Shown here: positions 45,789 through 57,400 of the stretch, in pieces
How the letters are laid out: each line of letters opens with the position of its first letter
Numbering within the stretch: the first letter of the stretch is position 1
NCBI GenBank assembly: GCA_905250125.1
Contig: CAJNOL010000417.1
Coordinates: 4,622 to 68,621, forward strand
Reading direction: 5' to 3'
From: Rotaria sordida
Lineage: Eukaryota; Rotifera; Eurotatoria; Philodinida; Philodinidae
DNA length: 64,000 nt
Translations under genes and position numbers: made by a program
Notes under the pieces: generated by a model
What the model saw: only the letters and a program-made list of their open reading frames with translations
Databases searched by the model: none
What the model was told of the DNA's origin: nothing

Positions 45789-46854
45789 CTGTAATTATCA
45801 AACAAATTTTTATAAAATTAATTCTTATTCAATAAAAACTATGATCAATATGAGTTATTCATTCTAGTTTATTAAGTAATTATGTCTTAATATCACAATC
45901 GATTTTAAATGCTAAGTATACATCACTGAATTTATTTTCTTGTGTTTATTTTAAAAAATCATCGTATATCATATAGTTGAACTGGATTCTATAGATTAAA
46001 CGATGTAAATTATGAATAACTCTTGTAATCGAAAATATAATTAATTTGACAGATAAACAAAGAATGAACAAAACCAAATGTTTATTTTTTACTTTTTCGT
46101 TTCTTTCTCATATACTTTTATGTATTGTGCCTTCTACTTCATAAAAAAAGTTGCATTCTTTCTTAGACACACGTATATATATGATATAATTGACTGTATT
46201 AGATGGCACATGAAATAAATTATGGAGTAGACTAATGATTTTAAATATTAATTTCAAGGAGAAAATTGAATTATCAACTTTTATTTTTCTATTTGATATG
46301 ATATAGTTTAAATTTTCTTACATTTTATCGAGATTATTAAAAATAAAAACTTTCAATAATGACATAATTAAACTTAATGATGATTATTTCTATCCATTCA
46401 ATGATCAAAGTTTATTTGTTAAGCTTCCGTTAACACCAACAGAAAATTAAGATTTTGTGAAATAGTTCAATACTTTTTCAAATATCAATTATGTTATCAC
46501 GTCATTAAAAATAAAGTATGCATTTCTTTACACATTTATCTCTATAACAGACTAGTACTAACTACAGAGTTCTTTCAAAAGTCCGGATGAAAAAAGAAGG
46601 TGAATAGCTTGTCGACAATTTGAGGGATTTAAATATGTTTTTTAAAGTTTGATCACATATTCATTAAAGTTTTATTCAATATATTTTAGATGAAATATCT
46701 GCACCTACAGAAGTCAGAATTAAAATAGTTTTGTTTGTGGTTAACTTCGAATAAGCCAACATTGTAAAATGGTAACTACGAATTGAACTTGGAAAAAATA
46801 CGCCAACTAAACATTACATTAGCAACACATCCCAGCGATTTTGTAAAATCAGTA
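45789..46854. other. Intergenic, nothing recognised
   Basis: AT-rich. Expected upstream region of the dehydrogenase. No gene seen. Confidence 0.4.
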
Positions 46855-47182
46855 CTGTCAAAAATCGATGATCGTGGAGTAATTACTGAAGAAAAAGTTA
46901 ATGAAATGTAAAAATCAGTCAGGATCAAGTATTCAGTCTATGTAACTCTTCTTCGTAGGACTATTGAACAAATTATACTTTAATTAGAGATGTTCCATCA
47001 TAATTCGGTATGTTGTTGTTTTGCAGTAATGAGCGAACTTGTGCAATAAATCGAATACTTGGTCCTAGTTCAATTTTACACTTCGTTGACTTTTCCTTCA
47101 GTAATTGCTGTAGGTTTTTCAGAACATGATCGATTCTGACAATACTTTGTTTTATAATGGTAGCTGACTCAAATTTGGTCAT
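46855..47182. pseudogene. Head-to-head inverted copies of an unidentified coding fragment
   Basis: A minus-strand frame of 69 codons (47182-46973, starting MTKFESATIIKQSIV) contains a segment whose DNA is repeated inverted at 46861-46950. On one strand it reads GCAATTACTGAAGGAAAAGT, on the other GTAATTACTGAAGAAAAAGT, and CAAGTATTC follows in both. Neither copy keeps a long frame. It may be the remains of a gene duplicated in inverted orientation or of a palindromic element. Confidence 0.4.
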
Positions 47183-47600
47183 GAGAAAAAATTATTTTAA
47201 TTCTGACTTTTGTAGAAACAGACATTTAATCTGAAAAGTTTAATGAATATGTTATTGAACTGTTTAAAAAAATATATAAATTTGATATTTGTTGCACAAT
47301 ATTGAATACAATAATTAGTATAATTTTAAAAGAAAAATTAGTAACCAAAAAATAAAAACGACAAATCGTTCTATTCAATTAGAATAGAAATAATATTTTC
47401 GAATATACATTAATCATTATTCTATTTGAGAATAAATAAAAATTTCTAAAATATAAATGATTCATTTAAGAAAAAAGTCAATTAAAATTTCTGCACAATT
47501 TGAAGTTAACAATTTCTTTTTTTTCTCGTTTTTCATCTCAGCATGAATTCAAATTGTAAAAGAAAAGATGTAATCATTATCGATAGAATTAAAACAGAAA
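47183..47600. other. 5' flank of the EGF-like/methyltransferase gene
   Basis: AT-rich. A T-rich acceptor TTTTTCATCTCAG ends at 47542, 58 bases before the ATG, and may receive a spliced leader. Confidence 0.4.
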
Positions 47601-49545
47601 ATGAAATTCTATCGAATGTGGCAGCTGTTCAGTCGACGACAACAACAAAAATCGATTTTTATAGTTATTTTTGGACTTTTTATTACTTCATTAATTGGAT
47701 TTTTTCTCTTAATTAAAATTTTAAATTCAGATGATATAAAAACAGTATATTTAACTTCATTTAAATCATCATTATCTAGATGTCATTGTTCAAAATCATC
47801 GTTAATAATTTTTAATCATGGTGAATGTTTTTTTGATCAACCTGTTTGCTATCCAGGATTTATTGGAGATCAATGTGAAATAAAATTAAAAAATGAGGTA
47901 TATCGAAAAAAAACCTAGGTTAAAAATTTTCTAAATGATTTAAACGAAGTTAAGCATAGATAGTTAAGTCTTAAGATTAAAAAACTTTTGTGATAAATAT
48001 GAAGACTTATATAAACAAGAGAAAAAATGCTCATATTACCAGTATACGAAAAAAAAAATCTACATGATAACCTATGGTACGAAAATCTTCTTTCCAAATA
48101 TGTATTTAGAATTTCCTTTTGGAATAAGATTGAACAACTATCATCAGATTGTTCGAAAAGTGTACTTGCACAGAATACTACTTTAGTCAATTTTGTATTT
48201 TGATTGAAATCTATTAAATTCAAAATTCAAAACAGTTTTTAATGACTCAGTTTTGTTTACTCTATAAAGCGTTCTTCGGTTCCTGAATGTGTATCCATTG
48301 ATAACCAATTAACTGAAGAAAAAAACAAAAACTAGAATAAGCGCGGGTGTCCTCAGAAGAGGGTTACCCTCACCTTTCCTGAATTCGGGTGATCTTGGAA
48401 TATTCCCAAGAAAAAGATTATCACTAACGCTTCCGTTTTTCGATGATCGTTATGAATTTTAAATCATGCTTGAAAATTGAAATATTCGAAGACTTTTTAC
48501 AATTTTACTGCACGCTTTCATACCTATTTTCAACATTAAATAAAGAAGATGAGAATGAAAATATTGATTTATACACACTGATCATGTTTATATTTAAATT
48601 TAATTCAAGTTTTTTGAGAATTTCTATGAATGTATTTATGATAAAATAAAACACAAAGAAAATTCAAATCTTTTTCAGACTTATCGATCTCATTGTCCAA
48701 TAGATACACATAAAATTCAATGGACTCGTTCTTTAATTAAACAAACTAAAAAAAAATGTTTACAATCAAAATATGCACAACAAGAATGGAATATATCTTG
48801 TATATTTCTATGTTTTTATCATCGTTTAACTGGTATAACTCAAATACCATCTATATTCTGGCATAAATCTCTTAATAATGAACTTGATTATTGGAAAGAA
48901 AATCCAATGATAATTGATGATCGTCTTCAGGAACATGTTGAAGGTTTTTATGGTTATAAAATTGTTCCATTAAAAATTAATTCAATTGTTGAAATTGGTG
49001 CTGGTCCATTTACACAAGTACAATATTTATTAACACCATTTCGTTTAATTAAACAAATAACACTTATTGAGCCAAATGCATTAAATTATATGAAATTAAA
49101 TAATTGTGCATATCGTGGTGGTTATCTTCGTGGATATCCAATATCAATAATAGCTGAATCAATTGAAATTATCATGAAAAATCGTCGTCAAGAAAAATCT
49201 TTTTTAAATTCATCAAAATATTATTCAGCTTTAATATCGATTAATGTTATTGAACATGTTAATGATGCATTAGAATATTTTCGTGGTTTATATGATTTAT
49301 TAGAAGATAATGGTTTACTTATATTTCATGAACGATGGTTTGATTATCCACAACAAGGTGATTGTGTACTTCAAAATGCTGAATATTTACATCCAATACG
49401 AATAACTAAATGGATTATTGATAGATTTCTTAATCAATTTGAAATACTTTATATTAATTTTAATCGAACAAAACGACAAATCTATTCACCTTGTTTTGAA
49501 CAAGGAGTTTATTTTATCGGACGAAAAAAATCCAATTGTGTGTGA
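47601..49545 (+). CDS. Type II membrane protein with EGF-like module and methyltransferase domain (two exons, 387 aa)
   Basis: Exons 47601-47897 and 48679-49545; the intron of 781 bp is GTATAT...TTTTTCAG, phase 0. After a short basic cytoplasmic tail (RRQQQK) comes one membrane helix (FIVIFGLFITSLIGFFLLIKI), then a cysteine cluster resembling an EGF-like fold (CHC...GECFF...VCYPGFIGDQCE). The C-terminal 210 residues contain a class I SAM-methyltransferase core: VEIGAGPFTQV (motif I), ITLIEPNA (acidic end of strand 2) and SINVIEHVNDALEYF, typical of methyltransferase type 11. The topology predicts a lumenal or extracellular catalytic domain, possibly in the Golgi. Substrate unknown. Internal Cys pairs fit the oxidising lumen. 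Confidence 0.82.
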
Positions 49546-50176
49546 ATCATGGGTTTTTTTGTTTTATGTTATATATGTTATTTTCATAGATTTTATTTAC
49601 ATAAAGAAAAAGATAAATATATTATTTAAAAACATGTCTTCGTCTTATCCATACTATTCTCAAATCATTGAACAATATAACTATAATATTTCATCTTATC
49701 ATACAATTTCGAACGGTAATCATCATACTAATTAAATGATAGTCTCAGGTACTCGTCACGTATCAAGCAAACGAACACGAAATTGTATGTACTCTAATAG
49801 AAGCAATTGTTCATCTCATCATTACTAAAAGCCCAAGAGTTTCTAGATTTTTTTCTCAACAATAAACACAATACTTTTGTTTGTTTTTATTTTATTTTAT
49901 TTTATATTTAAAATCTAAAAATGAATAAGATAAATAAATTTCTTTTGTTTTTTTTTTATCGAATACAAACAAATAAATCAATAAGAGAATAAATGATCAC
50001 AGTAGAATAGCTTAATGTTAATAAAATAACGGAAAAGAAAACGATTAATCAAAAAAAGAAAAAAAGAACTATTTTCTCATTTTCTTAATAAAAAAAGAAT
50101 GGAAGAGTTCATCGAGATTCTTTAACAAATCCAAAGTCAAATTTAATTTGTTTGTTTTTTTTTTCGTCAAATTTAA
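49546..50176. other. Intergenic between convergent genes
   Basis: Short frame at 49634-49735 (MSSSYPYYSQ) without similarity; AT-rich with poly-T tracts. Poly(A) signals for both flanking genes are probably here. Confidence 0.4.
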
Positions 50177-52310
50177 TTATTTCGGTAAAGACATATTCGT
50201 ATTATTGTCAGTAGTTTTATTTAAATTATGATTTCGTTTCATTTCCATGGCTCGAACATGTGCAAATAGACCAGATCCTCCAAGAACAAATAGATTCGAT
50301 AACCACCAAAGCGTTGTTTTTGTCTGGAATTAAGAAGAAAAAAAAAACAAATAATTCATTCTATCATTTATATTCTTACTTCCGAATAAACAACAACAGC
50401 AATTAATGTTTGCACATAAGATTTTGCTGTACCGGATACATTATGTGTTAATGGACTTGTCATTTTTATTTGATAACCTGTTACATAACCCATTGAAAAA
50501 CCAAGAAAACCAGCTACTGTCATAGGAAATATAAATGAAATATTGAATAATTTTGGATAACTAAAAACAATTGGTAATTCACCAAAAATAGCCATAAGAG
50601 GAAGAAATAGAATACAAGCATTAAAATTATTATATAAACATAAACGCCAAACATTTTTATCAACACATGGTAAACATCGAGTTGTATATATAGCATTTAA
50701 TGCTACAAATATACTTGATGCTACACCACAAAATACACCAAATACAGAAAGAGTACCTATAAGAATAGGATAGTTTTACTTAATCCTTCAAAAATGTAAT
50801 AATGAAATAATTTATATCAGGCATCGAAATCGAGTCACTTTTTGATAATCCAGTTGAACTTAGAATGGCACTATTAAAAGTATATTTCTTTTACAAAAAA
50901 AAAGATTTCTAAACGATGGAATTCCACAATCACTGCAGCTTATTTATTAGAATCTCGTAAAAAATTTATTATCATAGTAACCGCAAATTGAATAATCGAA
51001 AGATCAAGATGCGTTCGCAAATACTCCAACTTTTTGAAGACAATTAATTATTAACATAAATTTTTACGAGTAAAATGCATGCGAATCAATTTCAAAGAGT
51101 CAGATTGATTATTATTTTTAGTTACATAATTAAGACTGTTCGACTTCAGTAAAACTCATGTTATTTAATGCACTTGACAGTGTACTCGATCTTGAATGTC
51201 ATTGAATTGAATAAATTCGCATAATAAAAATTTCTGATTGTTACTAATCGCAAGGTGCAAAAATCATGTAAGAAAATGTTGACAAAAAACTCAGAATAAA
51301 ATCAATTAAAGTCAAATTTTTTTCTATTTTCTTACGTGAGAAATCTTCCTTGAAAAGAGAAATAGAGATTATAAAGATTTATTGTAATATAAAACAAACT
51401 ATTCTATTCTATTTCTAATATTTGATGATAATTTTCCTAATGACTATTATCTTACCTAATGAATTTTCTTGATCAATACCCAGAAAAAATCCAGCAATGA
51501 TAAGACAACAACAACCTAAAGCTCTATATGATGTTCTATCACCAAGCATAAAATACGTAAAAAGCTTAAAAACAAAAACACTTAATCTATTACATTTTCA
51601 AATTTTTTTTAAACTGATAACATACCACATTAGCAACAGTTGTTAATGATCGACCAACCATATAAAATGATACAGTTAAATGTTTTAAAGTTAAATTATT
51701 AAATATAATCATAGCAACAAACATTATTGAAAGTGGAAGTACCTATAGAAATTTCTTTTTTTTTTAGATTAAAAAAACAAACAACAAAAAAAAAAATTCT
51801 TTTACTAACATCACGTGCAATTTTAAGATCAATTTTAAATGAAGGAAATGTTGAAAAGACAGCAACACGTTTATTTAAATTTCCAAGTATAGCACAAAAA
51901 CCAACTGTTACAACACATTGATACCATGTTATAAAAAGTGGTGCATCTAACTATATACAATAAAATTATTATAAATAGATAAATTAATTAAAAACAAAAA
52001 ACAATTTTACTTTCACATCTTTTGAGCTAAGTAAATATTTATTTAAAAACACCATAGAAATCGAAACAAACCTAAATAACAATTCTATATAGACGAACAA
52101 AAAAAAAACTTGAAATCAATTTCATTCATACCAATAGAGTACAACAGCAACTGCTATTTGCATATAACGATTATTTAGTGTTTCTTCATTCGTCGTATTC
52201 GTTGTAGATGAAGTTTGTGATGATGATGATGATGGTGGTTCTTTAATTGGTATTTCAACACTGAGTGTATCAGTAGAATTATTCAATAACGCATAGGAAC
52301 TTTTACTCAT
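50177..52310 (-). CDS. SLC35C1: GDP-fucose transporter of the Golgi (seven exons, 376 aa)
   Basis: Exons 52310-52132, 52071-52011, 51950-51810, 51742-51626, 51564-51456, 50756-50380 and 50323-50177, total 377 codons; introns of 56-67 bp except one of 699 bp. The protein begins with a Ser/Thr-rich cytosolic tail and continues with about ten membrane helices. Recognisable blocks are [86 protein letters not shown] and [18 protein letters not shown]-like [18 protein letters not shown], matching animal GDP-fucose transporters. It exchanges GDP-fucose for GMP to feed fucosyltransferases. Length is close to the human protein (about 364). Confidence 0.93.
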
Positions 52311-52362
52311 CTTTATTGAATAAAATCTAGAAAAACAAAACAATTTTGTTTTTTTCTTATTA

Positions 52363-52672
52363 TTATTTAGAATTATTATTAATATTGTAAAGATCATCGA
52401 GATAAAAATAACCAATCGATAATAAACAATTCGATAATGTTAAACTAGATATAAGTCTTAATAATTCAATTCGACCAAAAAAATGACTTATATTATTAAT
52501 AATCATAATTGAACCAAAATTGAAAATTATTGAAAGAAATGATGAATATATTAAACGTTTTTCAATTGAAAATTTTGATAAATGTTTACTTTTATATAGA
52601 AGCCAATTAAAACCAATATTTGTTAACCAAAATGTTAATTCAGTAAAATAAATTGATGATGATCCAAATATC
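52363..52672 (-). CDS. Last exon of an unidentified small membrane protein
   Basis: A minus-strand acceptor (AATTTCTCTAG) at 52673-52674 opens a frame reading IFGSSSIYFTELTFWLTNIG and continuing for about 100 residues with two or three hydrophobic segments to a stop at 52363. No Met suitable as a start occurs until residue about 59, so an upstream exon is required; I could not find it in the next several hundred bases. The stop lies only 52 bp before the GDP-fucose transporter ATG on the same strand. Confidence 0.5.
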
Positions 52673-54225
52673 CTAGAGAAATTCAAATTAATTTCTATTG
52701 AAAAATAATAAATACCAATCTTTATTTTTTATTCATTTTCGATAAAGACATTGCAAATTATAAAAAACGGAACAATTATCCGAAAAACATTATTAGTAGA
52801 ATATTGTAGAAAAATAAAATATATGTGACAGATTTGACTTATTCATTATTCTAAACGCTATTAATATCGTTATTTTTCGCAATGGTATAAAAAGATGAAA
52901 ATCATCGGAGAGAAATAATGATAGTTTGCTAACGGACAAAACTGAATGACGAAATGCGATGTTTTATGATCGTCTTATGATAAGATAGTTTTTCTCGTCT
53001 GAAATAGAAAGTTTTAAATCGTGCGTCAGTTGAATACATGATTGTATGACAATTAAAGTTCAACAATTCCTGCTTAGAAATAAAAAGCTTGTCAACACAA
53101 CCTATTTGGAACTAAAATGTCGAACTCACATGTGTTATTATACTAATAGAAAGTATGTCAAGTAAAAAATCTCTAGCAATTATCATTATTCTAACCATTA
53201 ATTTAATTGATAAGTAAGCCTATTGCACAGATCCATTATGTTTACATCAGCTCTCAACGAACTATTATATATATATATGTCAGTAAGCTCACAAACATTG
53301 ATATTAAGTATTTCCCAAAATTATAACTTGATCAATCCACGCTTGATATGCCCATTATCGCAAATCTATGTACCACTATCCATCATCGTTGACATCTTGA
53401 ATAGAAATTTCAATCTGCGCGAAAATCAAAAACTGCACTATTTAGAACAGTCGAAGTCTTGCTATTACTGCCGTTCAAAGCCTTTTTCATTGCAAAGGAA
53501 CTGTGGCACCTATTGTCGTCCATTGCTAGAAAGAACATATTTATCTGCCTCTGACCCACATTGCTATAAAAGGCAAGCTGAAAAACGTCGACCTAATACT
53601 TATACACACTATATTTTCCTTCGAAAAACTTAATATGAGTTCTACAAACGAGAAAAAACTTAAATTTAAAATTGCTTCATTATTTACTTATAGGCTGCTG
53701 CATATTACTATAGAAAAACATTTTCGTGATGTTAATCAATTATTACTTCAACAAAATATTTCATTCTCCAGTCACTATTAAAAAAGTTTTCATACGACAG
53801 TAACGATGCCATTACCAAAGAGGTACTTTCAAGCTTACACCGAAGAATTCTTCAAAGAGGTATCCAACAGCGATATATTTTCATTCGATTCAAGAAAAGA
53901 TTTTTTACCTGTAATTCTCTCCGAGTGATTTTTGGTCGCAAGGAATTGCTTGGACAACTTGGGTAACCATTCTAATTTCTATACTCATTGATAATTGGCA
54001 AGAACAATACGAGAAATTTTATAATTTCTGCTTTTCATATTCTGAAAAGATCTTTCTAATTCATTATCGATTTAATGTTTTTGCCTGTTTCTTCAACTGA
54101 TAAAGTAAATGAATCCATAACTCACTAATAAAGCCAAAGTCGATATTTTACATCATTTAAAATAATTTGAACTTTAAAATAAAGAAAAAAATTATTTTTT
54201 AAAATCTAAATTCTATTATTCTTAC
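52673..54225. other. Spacer with a doubtful plus-strand frame
   Basis: A frame from ATG 53238 to 53633 encodes 131 residues with several Cys (SCYYCRSKPFSLQRNCGTYC). A T-rich AG at 53700 is followed by another short open stretch (HITIEKHFRDVNQLLLQQN). These could be fragments of a decayed gene. Nothing else recognised. Confidence 0.3.
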
Positions 54226-54372
54226 TTTTTCAATCATGGTCGATTTTATAAAATCAAGTTGTTGCAATTTAGCAATATATGTATAGATTTCATCTATAGA
54301 TGTTATCTCTTGTATATTTGTTTTTTCAAATTCATTTAAATTTTCTTTTGTATTATTATTTGTAAATATTAT
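54226..54372 (-). CDS. Unassigned exon-like block of 49 codons
   Basis: Bounded by a clean acceptor (AACATTTTTAG) and donor (GTAAGA), open throughout (IIFTNNNTKENLNEFEKTNI, then LQQLDFIKSTMIEK) and a multiple of three in length. It lies 124 bases past the SERAC1 stop on the same strand. No in-frame way to join it to SERAC1 exon 8 was found, and no first exon is evident. Confidence 0.35.
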
Positions 54373-54496
54373 CTAAAAATGTTAAAGCTTGAATATAAAA
54401 ATCTCTAGAAAAATACATATTTTAATCATTCGAATATAAACAAATATTCGGAAGGAATAAAAACAAAAAACTAACAAAAGAAAAACAAAAAAAAAC

Positions 54497-57400
54497 TTAT
54501 TGTGTATCATCTTCTATAGGTGATGAAAACATATATAAACTATTAAGGAGATCTTCTGTTGATTTCATTTGATCAGTTTTAAGTTCATTTTTACGTTCGT
54601 AATAAATTGTTCGAATAAGATCAAGTAATTCTTGATATTCAAGAGTATCTTTTGAATTTGGTTTACATATATAAATATGATTTTTATTTAATATAAAAAA
54701 TTTTCCAATATTTATTTGTGAACTTTCAGATGGTACAACAACAGTTTGATAACGTAATGAAAATGTTGTTTTTTCATTCTCAGCAAAACTTAAAATTTTT
54801 ATATTATCATAAGTTTTAAGTATTTGAAGAAAATTTTCATGTAAATTAAGAAGATTTTCACTATTTGGTTGTAATTCTTCAATTTCAACTGTTGGTCGAA
54901 CAATAAATGCATGACGAATACCAAATGATGCTAATAACAAAAAAAGCAAAAAAAATAATCATAGATTTTCAATCAAAGAATTCTTTTAGAAATGATATGA
55001 AAAATTTAATTAAGATAAACTGATTCCTTCGTTGCTTAGTGAAATATATATATATCATCGACTGGAATTCTAATGCGAAATAAATTTCTAAATGAGATCA
55101 TAGAATTATTTAGTTGGTGTGTCAGCACAGTAAGAAATCCATCCAACTGATAATTTCCGTTTGAACTCATAGGTAGGACTCATGGTATAAATAAAAATCT
55201 TGGAAGAGTTCGTGCTATTACGTCTTGTTTCTTGAATTATGATCATTCTACTGAGCGTTCAGCTTATTGCAGGATATCACGAGAAAAATCGCAACAAGGA
55301 GTTTCGGTCTGATATCTTTCCTGATAATAAGCTCTCATAGTCATTGTGATGTTCTGCTTCTGAGATGACACGCTTGCAAAAAAAAATGTGTCCTTCATAC
55401 AAAAGCTTCAGAAATAGTCCAGTCTTTAGGCATACAGTGTCTTAAGAAGAAATCATATTATAAGAATTATGAAAGCTCACTATTAGAAAGAATTTCAGAT
55501 AGAAACTTCTTGTTGCGATTTTGCTCATGATATCCTACAATAGGTTGAAAGTTCAGTAAAATGCTCATAATTCGAAAAGAAAGGCGTAATAGTACGAACT
55601 CTTTAAGGATTTTTATCTATATTATGAGTCCTACCTATGAGCTCAAATGGAGATTATCAATCAGATGAATTCTCTCGTCAATGGTTTAAAAATGTTCAAA
55701 AAAGTGTTTGCTTTACAATAAAATTATCGCTAACAGATATCAATTATTATCATTGAGAAACAACAAGAAATTAGAATAGATTTTTGTAGTCGTTTAATTC
55801 TCATATCAATACCTATGAAATAGTTGACGACTTCTCACGTAGAGTCCATATGGATTTAAGCTTAATTATCAAACAGACGTAGCTGAAATTATCTGTGGAT
55901 TGTAGAGTATCTGTAAGCATCCTATACAATATATCATACACAAGAAGATTCAAGAGGAGAATAGTTTATCTAAATACTGTTTAGTTATCTTTTCTTTTTC
56001 ATGTTCTTAAAACATTTTCCAGTATGTGTCACAAATGATTTTGTGATGGTTTGGACACAAAAAAATATAACAATTATCATAATAAGTGGTAATTTTCCTA
56101 TCACGTTCGAATTGCAATGTTTACATAGAAATGATAACCATGAAATGATTTTCATAGCCTGGAGTTCAGATGGACCCCAGGTGGTGAAGAAATATTTTTA
56201 TGTACTTTGAGCTGCTATATTATATTAATAGTAATTGAATAGAATCAATTAATGTCATCCATATGTTCTACTAACCTTCTCTGAGACATATCTCAAAGGA
56301 CGAAATTTAATCTGATACGATGGGTGCACAACGTAAAAATGAAACTGTGCGAATCCCTGGTGATGATAGAGGTTAAAAAACCATAATCAAAACCTTGAGA
56401 TCAGAATCAAATAAATTTTTCTTATCAAGATTTATCCTACCTATCGGTTTTGATTTCGTTATTAGTGTTAACGACTTAAATGGAAATTATTAACTTTTAG
56501 TTTCAGACATAAATGAAATCTATTCATTAGCTTTTGAATTAAGTTATTAAGATCTTCGATAACAAGGAAATCTTATTAAAGTATTTTTTGTTTAGAAATT
56601 CTATAGAAGCCAACCAATACTCTATGAAGGATACTAAGAAAAATATTTTCTAAGATGAAAAGACAATTTGTTCATTCTTGTGTAAAGACTAATTTGATAT
56701 TAATTATACAAAATTGATTAGTGTAGAGAAAATATTTTTCTAAAATTCGTAATATTTAAAAGGTTTTTACAGTTTATTCATTGCTTATATATGAAACAAA
56801 AGAGAGAAAAGAAAAAAATAACGAGATTAGGCAAGAAGATAATTTAAACATACGAACAGAAGAAGTAAACGATATGCTAATCAAGGATATATAGAGTGAC
56901 AAGGAAAGATTAAAAAACGTCATGCATAAATAATCAATGAAATCAAGGAGCGAAAACAGCGCATCGACAACAATACATGCAAAATAACCTGGGATCATCA
57001 CAAAATCCTTGACTATCTTCAATCTTTTATAATACTAAACATTATATATTATCTATATTTAATATTCGATTCAATACTATTTATGAATTCTATAATACAT
57101 TCAAGGCAATAACTATTCAAAAAATGCAAACAACTCCATATTTCATCATTTATGTAAAATGTAAAAATTTAATTTTTTTAGATAATATCTTATCATTCAA
57201 AGATAAACAAAGAAAAACACATTGTCTTTACAAAGGGAATTAATTCTTTCTAGAACATTTTCCAGTACACACTATTTACATAAAACGATTGACAAATTTC
57301 ATTGATTTAATAAAGAATTATAGATTATATTGATATATTCTTTATTTTTTAAATCATTCATATAAATAAAATATTTTATTAGATAATAAATAATTCTTTT

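Noticed and set aside
48443-48649. 68-codon frame in the intron of the methyltransferase gene
   Set aside because: Intronic, no similarity, hydrophobic low-complexity composition.
49634-49735. 33-codon frame MSSSYPYYSQ... after the methyltransferase gene
   Set aside because: Too short, without similarity; probably 3'UTR.
53238-53633. 131-codon Cys-containing frame
   Set aside because: No recognisable family, irregular composition and no conserved context; kept only as a note on the spacer.
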